64,000 bases of DNA from Peteryoungia algae (GTDB taxonomy: Bacteria; Pseudomonadota; Alphaproteobacteria; Rhizobiales; Rhizobiaceae), in contig NZ_CP128477.1 in assembly GCF_030369675.1 (NCBI RefSeq), positions 2,680,001 through 2,744,000 of the forward strand. The letters are read 5' to 3'. The notes beneath the pieces were generated by a model, which worked only from the letters and a program-made list of their open reading frames with translations, searched no databases and was not told where the DNA came from. Position numbers and translations under genes: made by a program. Each line of letters starts with the position of its first letter. The stretch's first letter is position 1. This document shows positions 52,285 through 60,811 of this stretch, in pieces.

Positions 52285-53220
52285 ATGAGCTTGCCCAACG
52301 AAAAATCCACCGAAGAGATCGCACTCGGCATCCGGCGCCGTGTCTTCTTCCATACGATGAAGCACAATGGCGGCTATCTCAGCCAGGCCTGCTCGGCCGC
52401 AGAAAGCCTGGCCCTGCTTTACAACGAATTGCTGACACTCGGCGAACCAACGCTGCCAAAGGTACCACTCCCGTTCCGCGGCGTTCCCTCGGCCGAGAAT
52501 CCTGATGCCTTCACCGGCGCTGGCTATCACGGGCCCGTGGGCCCGGAATACGACCGCTTCTTCATCTCGCCCGCCCATTATGCGCTCGTGATCTATTCCG
52601 CGCTGATCGAGACGGGCCGGATGGACGAACATGCGCTCGACCACTTCAACAAGGACGGCGGCTCGGTCGAAATGATCGGTGCCGAGCATAGCCCCGGCAT
52701 GGAAGTGACGACCGGGTCCCTCGCCCAGGGGCTCTCCATGGCATCGGGCGTCGCCTGGGCAAGACTCCGGAAGAAAGAGCCCGGCAAGGTCTGGGTCTAC
52801 ATGTCCGACGGCGAGTTCCAGGAGGGGCAGACCTGGGAATGCCTGGCGGCGATGAGCTACCACCAGATCGACAACATCCGCGTCGTCGTCGACGTGAACC
52901 GTCAGCAATGCGACGGCGCCATGTCATCGGTGCTCGATCTCGGCGATCTCGGAGCCCGTGTCACATCCTTCGGCGTCACATGCCGCTCGGTTGACGGCCA
53001 TGACCTTGATGCGCTCCGGAACGCCGCAAGCAGTGCCGAAACCGGCAAGCCTCTGGTCATCCTTGCCAATACCTCGCCCTATCAGGGCATGGATTTTCTG
53101 AAGAAGCGTTTCCCACGCCTGCACTATGTCCGCTTCAAGAGTGCCGAGGAACGAGACGAAATGCAGGTCGCACTTGCCTCTGCACTCGGCATCGATCTCA
53201 ACGCGATGGAAGGAGCCTGA
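52285..53220 (+). CDS. Transketolase N-terminal (TPP-binding) subunit
   Basis: 311-residue half-transketolase. The TPP-binding motif appears as MSDGEFQEGQTWE with NRQQ about 30 residues later; AEHSPGMEVTTGSLAQGLSMASG is the conserved substrate/TPP region. It pairs with the next gene to form a split transketolase, as seen in many catabolic loci. It begins 4 bases after mtnA. Donor and acceptor are unknown; likely it handles the ketose phosphate made by MtnA or the RuBisCO-like protein. Confidence 0.9.
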   Translation: MSLPNEKSTEEIALGIRRRVFFHTMKHNGGYLSQACSAAESLALLYNELLTLGEPTLPKVPLPFRGVPSAENPDAFTGAGYHGPVGPEYDRFFISPAHYALVIYSALIETGRMDEHALDHFNKDGGSVEMIGAEHSPGMEVTTGSLAQGLSMASGVAWARLRKKEPGKVWVYMSDGEFQEGQTWECLAAMSYHQIDNIRVVVDVNRQQCDGAMSSVLDLGDLGARVTSFGVTCRSVDGHDLDALRNAASSAETGKPLVILANTSPYQGMDFLKKRFPRLHYVRFKSAEERDEMQVALASALGIDLNAMEGA

Positions 53221-53222
53221 TC

Positions 53223-54224
53223 ATGGTCGAAATTGTCAACCGACCCTATGCTACGGCTTTTGAAGCCTTCGCCACGGCGCGGCCCGAAGTCCTATGCCTC
53301 TCTGCCGACCTCACCTCGTCCTGCGAGGTTGACGGCTTCCGGGATCGTCATCCCGAGCAGTTCCTGTCGCTAGGCATGGCCGAACAGAACATGCTCTCCT
53401 TTGCCGGTGGCCTCGCCATGCAGGGATACCGCCCATTCATCCATACGTTTTCGGTTTTTCTCTATCGCCGGCCCTACGACCAGCTGATCAACTCTATCGC
53501 CTATTCTAACCGGAAGGTCCGCCTGATCGGCTTTCTCCCCGGCATCACTACACCCGGCGGCATCACCCATCAGGCGATTGAAGACATCGCTATCCTGCGC
53601 GCCGTGCCGAACATGACGATCCTCGAAACGGGTGATGCAACGGAAGTGGAGACCGTGCTCGAAGTCGCCGACAGCATCGACGGGCCCGTCTATGTGCGTA
53701 TCCTTCGTGGCGAGGTGCCGCGGCTGTTCTCGACGCCGTTTGAGTTCAACAAACTGCGGACACTGTCGACGGGTGACGACATTCTGGTCGTCTCCTGCGG
53801 CGTTTGCACGGAGGAAGCCCTGCGTGCCACGGGGCCGCTCATGGCGCGCGGCGTCGGCGTTCATCATCTGCACGCCTCCACACTAAAACCCTTCGACCGT
53901 GAAGGCCTGATCGAAGCAGTGCGCGGCAAAAAGGGTATCATTACGCTGGAGAACCACACGATCATCGGGGGGCTCGGCTCCCTGGTGGCGGAAATCCTGG
54001 CCGAAGAAGGGCTTGGCATCCGTCTGAAGCGTCTCGGCCTCAAGGATACCTTCGCCCACGGCGCGTCAAAACCCTATCTCATGAAGAAGTACGGGCTCGA
54101 TGCCCATGCGCTTGTAGCCGCGGTCGGGGAACTCACCGGCAAGTTACTTGATATCGGTGAGAATGAGCTCGCAGAAGTTCGCCTCGATCATGTCCATTCG
54201 GCCCAGAAGGCGGAGGCGCTCTGA
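53223..54224 (+). CDS. Transketolase C-terminal subunit
   Basis: 333-residue partner with a pyrimidine-binding domain (SLGMAEQNMLSFAGGLAMQGYRPFIHTFSVFL; the Glu in MAEQN activates TPP) and a C-terminal transketolase domain. The segment LPGITTPGGITHQAIEDIAILRAVPNM is typical. It starts two bases after the N-terminal half; its stop TGA (54222-54224) overlaps the start of the RuBisCO-like gene. Confidence 0.9.
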   Translation: MVEIVNRPYATAFEAFATARPEVLCLSADLTSSCEVDGFRDRHPEQFLSLGMAEQNMLSFAGGLAMQGYRPFIHTFSVFLYRRPYDQLINSIAYSNRKVRLIGFLPGITTPGGITHQAIEDIAILRAVPNMTILETGDATEVETVLEVADSIDGPVYVRILRGEVPRLFSTPFEFNKLRTLSTGDDILVVSCGVCTEEALRATGPLMARGVGVHHLHASTLKPFDREGLIEAVRGKKGIITLENHTIIGGLGSLVAEILAEEGLGIRLKRLGLKDTFAHGASKPYLMKKYGLDAHALVAAVGELTGKLLDIGENELAEVRLDHVHSAQKAEAL

Positions 54225-55342
54225 TGGCTCCGCGCTTCAGCGTCACCTATTTCGTTCGTGCAAGTGATGCAGAGGAGGCTAAACAACGCGCCCTCGACAT
54301 CGCGCTGGAACAGACAGTGGAGATCCCTCGCAGCTGCGTTCCGAAGGGCTATGTCGAGGATGAGATACTCGGCAGACTGGAGACCTTGGAGAAGGACCCA
54401 GCCGGCAGGCCGGGATACCTCGCCGACATCTCCTATTCGGAGGATGATGTTGGCGGTGATTTCCTGCAGTTCCTCAACATCGTCTTCGGCAACAGTTCAA
54501 TCAAGCCGGGCCTTAAGGTCGAAGACATTACGCTGTCGCCGGGCATCGTGGCGTTATGCAAGGGACCTCGCCACGGCATTGCCGGACTGCGCGCGAGGGC
54601 TGGCATAGGCCAAACCCCGCTGCTCATGTCGGCCATCAAACCCGTCGGACTTTCGACGACTGAACTGGCTCGTCTGGCCCATGACTTCGCGCTCGGCGGA
54701 ATGCACTTCGTCAAAGACGATCATGGGCTTGTCAACCAGAAGACGTCGCCGTTCGAGGAGCGGCTCCGGGCTTGCGTCGAGGCAGTCGGTGAGGCGAATT
54801 CGAAGACGGGCGGGCGCACAAGCTTCGTACCAAATGCCACCGGTCCTGCGACATTGATCGTCGAGCGTGCAATGCTGGCACAAGAGGCCGGCGCGGGCGC
54901 CGTGATGATTGCTCCGGCAATGGCCGGCTACGATATTATCCGAACCCTGGCCGCGGATCCGGGTTTCTCGCTACCGATAATCGCCCACCCTGCGTTTTCC
55001 GGCGCAAACGTTGTCTCGCCCGATTGCGGTTTTTCCCATCGCAGCTTCTTCGGCACCTTGCATAGGCTAATGGGCGCCGACGCGGTTATCTATCCCAATT
55101 TCGGCGGCCGGTTCGGTTTCACCCGGGATGAATGCCTGTCGATCGCCAAAGCCTGTGCGGACGACATAGGCGGGCCGAGTGCGATTGTGGCCGCCCCCGG
55201 GGGCGGGATGACGTTCAGCCGAGTGCCGGAAATGCGCCAGGCCTATGGGAATGATGTCATGTACCTGATTGGTGGAGCGCTGCTTCAGGAAGAGAACCTG
55301 GTCGACGCCTGCCGACGCCTCGTCGCTGCTGTGTACTCTTGA
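54224..55342 (+). CDS. RuBisCO-like protein (form IV)
   Basis: 372-residue RuBisCO large-chain homologue, shorter than carboxylating forms. An N-terminal domain (about 1-115) is followed by the TIM barrel. The Lys of the first active-site motif is kept (SAIKPVGLS), and the carbamylated Lys and one Asp in FVKDDHGL are kept, but the following Glu is His. The loop 6 Lys motif is replaced by FGGRFGFT. The phosphate-binding APGGGMT is present. These changes exclude CO2 fixation. RuBisCO-like proteins act as enolases or isomerases on methylthioribulose-type phosphates or in apionate pathways. Context with MtnK/MtnA favours the former. Confidence 0.92.
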   Translation: MAPRFSVTYFVRASDAEEAKQRALDIALEQTVEIPRSCVPKGYVEDEILGRLETLEKDPAGRPGYLADISYSEDDVGGDFLQFLNIVFGNSSIKPGLKVEDITLSPGIVALCKGPRHGIAGLRARAGIGQTPLLMSAIKPVGLSTTELARLAHDFALGGMHFVKDDHGLVNQKTSPFEERLRACVEAVGEANSKTGGRTSFVPNATGPATLIVERAMLAQEAGAGAVMIAPAMAGYDIIRTLAADPGFSLPIIAHPAFSGANVVSPDCGFSHRSFFGTLHRLMGADAVIYPNFGGRFGFTRDECLSIAKACADDIGGPSAIVAAPGGGMTFSRVPEMRQAYGNDVMYLIGGALLQEENLVDACRRLVAAVYS

Positions 55343-55361
55343 GGCAACTGAGACGTGCAAT

Positions 55362-55391
55362 ACGGGACGGTCACAACCGTGGCCGTCCCGT
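55362..55391 (+). terminator. Terminator after the RuBisCO-like gene
   Basis: ACGGGACGG / CCGTCCCGT, a 9-bp stem with a 12-base loop, 19 bases after the stop, then GTTCCTG. It separates the catabolic operon from the convergent SMC-like gene. Confidence 0.65.
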
Positions 55392-55471
55392 GTTCCTGAA
55401 GTCGAAACAATTGCTCTTGATTCGGTTAGCCGCGGTAATCGCTCTGGGCAAGATACTGTTCGAGCTTGGCT

Positions 55472-58096
55472 CTATGGCTGCCAATCTCTCATCTGCAGCA
55501 CGTTACCTCCGAGCCTCTGAAACGCCCGCTGGCGACAGGAGAACACGATAATCTGCTGGTCTCGAGACTGCCTGTGGAGTGCGTCGAACATCTTCTCGAT
55601 GCGGTCGTCATCCGAATAGACTAGCGCATCATCGAGGATGACGGGGGCCGGCCGGCCGTCACGTGCGAGAAGCCGCGCAAACGCCAGCCGGGTCAGCACT
55701 GACAGCTGCTCGCGCATTCCGCCGCTCAGGCGGTCGACATCCTCTTCCTGACCATTGCGCAGAATAGTCTGGGGTAGAAGCGTCTTGTCATCGAAGGTGA
55801 TCGAAACATCGTCGAATAGCAGTTTGAGCAGCGGTCCAAGCTCAGCCATAACAGGCTTGAGGTAGAGCTCACGAGCCTCAGACCTGGCATTTTCCAAGGC
55901 GGTGGTCACACGCTGGAGGACAGCCACCTCCTTCTCATATGCAGCCACCCGCGCAGTCGACGTATTGAGTGCCTCCGAAGCCTCCCGCCACTTCTCTTCC
56001 ACGGCTTCGTCGGATTGTGCCCGGATCTCTGCGTTTAGTCCGGCCATGGTCTCCCGCAGTGTATTGATCTCCTTGTCGACTGCTGCTTCGATCGAGCGAA
56101 CACGCGTCAGCGCCGCTTCGATCGACGCGAGATCACCGGCATCTGTACCGAGCTTCAGGACATGCGCCTCCGCCTCAGAAAGCGATTGGTCCAGATCGGT
56201 CAGCGTGGCCGACAACAAGCGCTCGCGCTCAGCACGCACTTCTTCCGGCCCGAGGATCACAGCCAACTGTGCCTGATCGGAAATCAGAGACGCCACTCTC
56301 GTCTCCGCGGCGACGAATGCGTTATCGGCACGAGACTGGTCTGGCTCTACCTCACGGAGGGCGAGACGCGCCTGCTTGCGGCGTTCTTCGGCTTGTGCCA
56401 GCGCGGTGCGAAGCAGCGCCGGATCCTCATCCAGGTCGATACCCTCAAGGCTGATCGTGCTACCTGCCTCGACTTCCTCTCTGAGTTTCGCCAGACCCTC
56501 TGGAGCAATGAAGGACAGCCGGTCTCTCAATCCCCGCAAGTCAGCATCAGCCAGCTGTGCCCTTGCCTGCCTGTCTCGCGCTGCAGACAGGCTATTAACG
56601 CCCATTGACGCAAGTAAGTCGGTTCTTGCCGCTTCTGCCTGCACCAGTTGGTTGACGCTCCGACCGGGGCGGTTCGAACGCAAGGTAATTGTCCCAATTC
56701 CTGCGACTTCAAGTCGAGCATGTCCGTTGTAGGTCCGGTCTTCGCCATCTACCAAGGGCTTGCCGTCGAGGGTCACCGTTCCGGCTGTATCGGCTTCGTA
56801 GTGGATTGAGACTGACGGGCGAGCGGCCTCATCGATGGCACGCAGCTTGGCGATTTCGACTTCGCATGCTTGCAGTTCTTCGATGGACTTCGTCGGGATT
56901 TGCAGAAGTGCGAGTTGGGCGTCACCCTCTTCAATGCTCTGACGTAGCTTCTCCGCCTCGGCCAATCGCTGCTTCAAGTCGGCCAGGCGCTTGTGCGCCT
57001 CGTGTGCCTTTGTTGCCGCGTCGTGGCGGTTTAGCCGCTCGCGGATATCCTGCTCCTCAGCCTCCGCGAAATCCACGTTGTCACGAGCCTTTTCAATCGC
57101 GTCGGCCGCCTGCCGGCGCCGCTTTATCGCTTCAGCCCTATTGATCTCTGCAGAAGCTGCATCTTCTTGCAGAAGGGCTGCCTTCTCCCGAGCTTCAGTA
57201 AACGCCTTGAATTCCCGCTCTGCCGCGTTTCGCCTTTCGCGGGCGAGCTTCAGTTCCGCTTCTGCCGTTTTCAGTTTCTCGTTCTGCGCCTTAGCACCAT
57301 CGAATTTGCTTTGGGCTTTCTCAATGGCCGCTTTGCGTTCTTCTCTTTCCGGAGGGCTGTCGAGTTCGACAAGCCTCGCTGCTGCGTTCGCGCGTTGGTC
57401 CAGCGCTTGGCGCAATCGGGTTACCTCGGCTGCCAGCCGCGCCTCATCCGCGGCGAGCCTATCCCGTTCCTCGATCGCAGCTGCATAGCGACCGCCAGCT
57501 TTCGGTCTGCCGGTCGCCGTGACCATGTCTGAGAGAGCTTCCTTGGCTGCCGCCATGATCTCGGCCATCCGGCGCCCGCCGGTGACGGCTTCCACCTCTC
57601 CCTGGACGGATTCGAGCAGGCTCTGGCGAACCTGTTTTTCGCCCTCTTCCTCGGTGCGGCTTCGCTTCTCCATACCGGTGATGCCCTGGCGCACCCACAG
57701 GAGGCCCGCAGGTCCAGAGGTCCCTCCCCTGATCAGGCTGGTAATGAAGTTTTCTGCCTCATCTGCCTGGGCGACGAGACGGCCGGATCCAAGATCCACC
57801 ACACGTGCCGACCGCCCACCATAATATTGCTTGGTAATTCGGAAGCTGCCCTCGCCGGTCATAATATCGGCCTCGACCAATGGGTTCCCGCCGCTATAGG
57901 GGCGCAATCTCTGAACATCACCCGGAGTGCCCGAATGAGGTTGGAAGAAGAGTGCATGTAGGGCCTCAAAGCTCGTCGATTTGCCGAACTCATTGGCGGC
58001 GCAAAGCACGTTCACGCCGTCGCCGATACCCTCGATCGCCACACCCCGGCCGCCGAACCGTTTGACATTGAAGAGACGCAGGGCCGCGATCTTCAT
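55472..58096 (-). CDS. SMC/Rad50/YhaN-like AAA ATPase
   Basis: 874-residue ATPase of the SbcC/YhaN type. The head is split: N-terminal Walker A AANEFGKST (first Gly replaced by Ala) within a KRFGGRGVAIEGIGDGVNVLCA strand-loop, and C-terminal signature LSGGMREQLSVLTRLAFARLLA with Walker B PVILDDALVYSDDDRI. Between them are two long coiled-coil stretches (about 190-430 and 520-760) around a small central domain. The start overlaps the stop of the upstream nuclease gene (ATGA). The pair probably processes DNA ends. Confidence 0.85.
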   Translation of the reverse strand: MKIAALRLFNVKRFGGRGVAIEGIGDGVNVLCAANEFGKSTSFEALHALFFQPHSGTPGDVQRLRPYSGGNPLVEADIMTGEGSFRITKQYYGGRSARVVDLGSGRLVAQADEAENFITSLIRGGTSGPAGLLWVRQGITGMEKRSRTEEEGEKQVRQSLLESVQGEVEAVTGGRRMAEIMAAAKEALSDMVTATGRPKAGGRYAAAIEERDRLAADEARLAAEVTRLRQALDQRANAAARLVELDSPPEREERKAAIEKAQSKFDGAKAQNEKLKTAEAELKLARERRNAAEREFKAFTEAREKAALLQEDAASAEINRAEAIKRRRQAADAIEKARDNVDFAEAEEQDIRERLNRHDAATKAHEAHKRLADLKQRLAEAEKLRQSIEEGDAQLALLQIPTKSIEELQACEVEIAKLRAIDEAARPSVSIHYEADTAGTVTLDGKPLVDGEDRTYNGHARLEVAGIGTITLRSNRPGRSVNQLVQAEAARTDLLASMGVNSLSAARDRQARAQLADADLRGLRDRLSFIAPEGLAKLREEVEAGSTISLEGIDLDEDPALLRTALAQAEERRKQARLALREVEPDQSRADNAFVAAETRVASLISDQAQLAVILGPEEVRAERERLLSATLTDLDQSLSEAEAHVLKLGTDAGDLASIEAALTRVRSIEAAVDKEINTLRETMAGLNAEIRAQSDEAVEEKWREASEALNTSTARVAAYEKEVAVLQRVTTALENARSEARELYLKPVMAELGPLLKLLFDDVSITFDDKTLLPQTILRNGQEEDVDRLSGGMREQLSVLTRLAFARLLARDGRPAPVILDDALVYSDDDRIEKMFDALHRQSRDQQIIVFSCRQRAFQRLGGNVLQMRDWQP

Positions 58097-59217
58097 TGCG
58101 TGATCGCCTGTGTGTAGGAGAAGAGGCGCATCAAGGCCGCTCGCGCGATCTCACGCTCAGACAATGGTCGACGTTCGTCCATAGACTCGGCGAGCAGAGC
58201 ATTGGCAGCTTCACGCAGAGCGCCGCCGCGATCGATCTGGTCAAGGTCTTCCAGCTCGCATTCTGTGACCAGCTCGTCGTGGTCTAACTGCAGAAACGCA
58301 AAATCTGGGGCTGCCTTCACAACGGCAGCGACGAGATCCGCGCGCCCTGCCAAGCGGCTATGCCCCGATGCCACCACCCGGATCAGCGAGTTCCTGCGTT
58401 CCCTCAAAGCCGGCAGCAGAGAATTGAGGGAAACCTCTGGGGCGTCGCCTTCGAGCAGATGAAGATTAAGGCTTTGCCAGGCGAACGTGGCCGTAGGCAA
58501 GGCCTGGATTTCAGGGAGCATCGAGGGACCGGGAATCGTAACCAGGAGCGCCGTGCCTGGTGCATCATGTTTGAAGCGGTCCGGCTCTGGCGTGCCGCAA
58601 TAATGGGTTCGCGGGTCCACACTCACCATGCCGTGCCAATCGCCGAGCGCAAGATAGTCAAGCCCCGCGCGTCTTGCCCGGTCTGGCGCAATGACCTCGG
58701 AGGCGGCACCCTCTTCTGAAAAACTGCGAATGGCTCCATGAGCCAGTCCAATCCGCAGCGTCCCATCGGGTGTGGCTTGACCATCCATCCATTCCGTCAG
58801 GTCTCTGCCGGGGCGACGGGTGGTGCACGGCGCGGGCAACAGGACGACACCGCTTGCCAATTCGATCGACCGGGGATCGACCGCGAGCACGACGTTTTCA
58901 GGCGCTTCTGCCTGCAGCGCCGTCCAGAGTTGCGAGGCCTGCAAGGAATCGTGATTGCCCGGCAGGATGACCCAACTGATTGCGGGATCATGCGCCATCT
59001 CGGCGAAAGCCTGGCGGCGCACATGCGGTGCGGGTGTCTCGGTATCGAAGGTATCTCCAGACAGCAGCACCGTTGTTGCGTTTTGCTCTCTCGCGTGTGC
59101 AGCCAGCCGAGTGATTGCGAGGTGTCTTGCTTCGCGCAAGCGGCTAGGCAAGTCACCCTCGAAGTTGCCGAAACGCTTTCCGAGATGAAGATCGCTGGAA
59201 TGGATAAATCGAAACAT
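58093..59217 (-). CDS. SbcD/YhaO-like metallophosphoesterase (DNA repair nuclease)
   Basis: About 374 residues with the full metallophosphatase set: FIHSSDLHLGKRF (DxH), LLSGDTFDTE (GDxxD), VILPGNHDS (GNHD), and YLALGDWHG. The C-terminal capping region is typical of YhaO/Mre11-like nucleases. It is translationally coupled to the downstream SMC-like ATPase, forming a bacterial Mre11-Rad50-like unit distinct from classical sbcDC. ATG 59217 is preferred over a GTG two codons earlier. Confidence 0.87.
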   Translation of the reverse strand: MFRFIHSSDLHLGKRFGNFEGDLPSRLREARHLAITRLAAHAREQNATTVLLSGDTFDTETPAPHVRRQAFAEMAHDPAISWVILPGNHDSLQASQLWTALQAEAPENVVLAVDPRSIELASGVVLLPAPCTTRRPGRDLTEWMDGQATPDGTLRIGLAHGAIRSFSEEGAASEVIAPDRARRAGLDYLALGDWHGMVSVDPRTHYCGTPEPDRFKHDAPGTALLVTIPGPSMLPEIQALPTATFAWQSLNLHLLEGDAPEVSLNSLLPALRERRNSLIRVVASGHSRLAGRADLVAAVVKAAPDFAFLQLDHDELVTECELEDLDQIDRGGALREAANALLAESMDERRPLSEREIARAALMRLFSYTQAITQ

Positions 59218-59536
59218 GACCACCGGATGTTGAGAGGCACACGCGTATCTGCACCGTTGTGTTCACCAAAGTCTATCTCGTTCTCCCCCTCGATCGCCAT
59301 TGGTTTCGGATAGCGGCGGCGTCAGATGACATGTCAAGCGCTGCTCGGCAAGGCTCCAGGCCTCAGGCTGGGCAGCAACCCGAATAGGCGACCGTTGCGA
59401 TCATGACATCGAAGGCTTCTTCGGCTTACACTGGCTCGGACGGGAGTGAGAAACTGTTTACTACGCAACAGGTGACCCTCTCCGTCCATCGGCACTCGAA
59501 AGAGATTTTGTAACGCCAGAGCACCGAGTTTACCTT
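59218..59536. other. Intergenic divergent region
   Basis: About 320 bases between the nuclease gene and the DUF4238 gene, which are divergent. No RNA gene or convincing ORF seen; promoters for both are expected here. Confidence 0.5.
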
Positions 59537-60409
59537 ATGTCGCGCAACGCGCCGCACCGCCATCACTACGTTCCACAGATGGTACAGCGAAACTTTGCCA
59601 ACGAGAGCGGGGGCCTATTCTTCTGGCGGCGGGGCATGCCCGTTGGAGAGGTTCGCGTCTCCAAGCCGTCTAACCTGTTTGTCGAGGACCACCTGTACAC
59701 GCTTGTTGATGAAAACGGTGTACGCGACCATTCGATTGAATATTGGTTTGGTCGGTTGGAGAGAGCTGTAGCGCCGTTCATCCAGGAGTTCCTCGTCAAA
59801 GTGCGGGCTAGGGTGACGCCGATCATGCATCGAACGCATTTGGATCTGTGGCACACCTATGTTTACCATGCACAGAAGCGCACTGTGGCCTGGCATCAAC
59901 GATTTCTCACTCCAGAAGACCTGCTGGTCGTCGTGAAGGAAATTGCCACAGAACAGCAGTGGCATGAGCACCTCCAGCGTTGGGAGAAGGACCCGAAGGA
60001 TGCTCTGCGCGAGATGAACAACGCGCGCATCGCTTCGCAGGTTACTCCGATGCCTGACGAAATGCTGGAAGAATTCCGAACAATGGGGCTAGCCATTTAC
60101 ATAGCACCCGCAAGGACCTCGTTCATTCTCGGAGACGATATGCGCGGAGATGCGTTTCTCAACGCACGCTGGGTTCAGTTCATGCCAATAGCGCCTGATG
60201 TTGCTGTAGGATACTGCGATGCTCCCGGCGTGCACATGGAACGTCTAACAGCCATGGACGTAAGGCGCATGAACGAAGCTATGACTAAGCAGTCTTATCT
60301 AATTGCTGGCCGATCGGAGGCGCAGATCGCTTCGTTGTCACGAACGCCCTATGCTCCGCCCGACATATTGAAGGGCTGGCTTGCTCACCGACAGGTGTCG
60401 GCGCGATGA
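59537..60409 (+). CDS. DUF4238 domain protein
   Basis: 290 residues. The N-terminal HRHHYVPQMVQRNFANESG is the hallmark of DUF4238, followed by an all-helical middle part and the conserved FILGDDM with VQFMPIAPDVAVGY near residue 210-230. The family has no assigned activity; it is scattered among bacteria by horizontal transfer and some members lie in defence islands. It is flanked by the nuclease-ATPase pair (divergent) and a glycan cluster. Confidence 0.8.
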   Translation: MSRNAPHRHHYVPQMVQRNFANESGGLFFWRRGMPVGEVRVSKPSNLFVEDHLYTLVDENGVRDHSIEYWFGRLERAVAPFIQEFLVKVRARVTPIMHRTHLDLWHTYVYHAQKRTVAWHQRFLTPEDLLVVVKEIATEQQWHEHLQRWEKDPKDALREMNNARIASQVTPMPDEMLEEFRTMGLAIYIAPARTSFILGDDMRGDAFLNARWVQFMPIAPDVAVGYCDAPGVHMERLTAMDVRRMNEAMTKQSYLIAGRSEAQIASLSRTPYAPPDILKGWLAHRQVSAR

Positions 60410-60811
60410 AGATCCAGCTGTTAATTGGTTGAGTCTCGGCTGCTGCCTGTCATCCACATTGAGCATTGCAGCAGCAGTGTCAGCGATATTTCTTCGCTCG
60501 CGTCTTGGTGTTGAACCGGCTCGAATCGCCGACCCCATCAGTCATTGGCTGCATCAGCGTCAAATATTCCAACGCGGTCAGATCCTTACTCTCAAATGTC
60601 TACTGTGGCGCCGGAAGAGAATCTGCAAATGTGAGCTAAAGACTTGCGATGGCTAACCCGCGACTGCGCTTCGTCGGCCAACGCCAATTTCCCCGCCTCC
60701 CACAGCTTAAACTATCACATCACAACTTTGATGCTAATCCGCTCTAAGGGCGGTTGCAATTTTACACTTGGCCGTGTGATGTCATGGCGGTTCAACGAAC
60801 AAACAGTCAAA
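60410..60811. other. Intergenic stretch before the carbamoyltransferase gene
   Basis: About 400 bases. The carbamoyltransferase frame is open back to 60644 but this part lacks family similarity. The AT content rises near 60700-60810, consistent with a promoter. Nothing else recognisable. Confidence 0.5.

Noticed and set aside
60644..60811. N-terminal extension of the carbamoyltransferase to base 60644
   Set aside because: The extension has no similarity to the family, whose N-terminus normally begins at the MNIL...NPGHDG segment.
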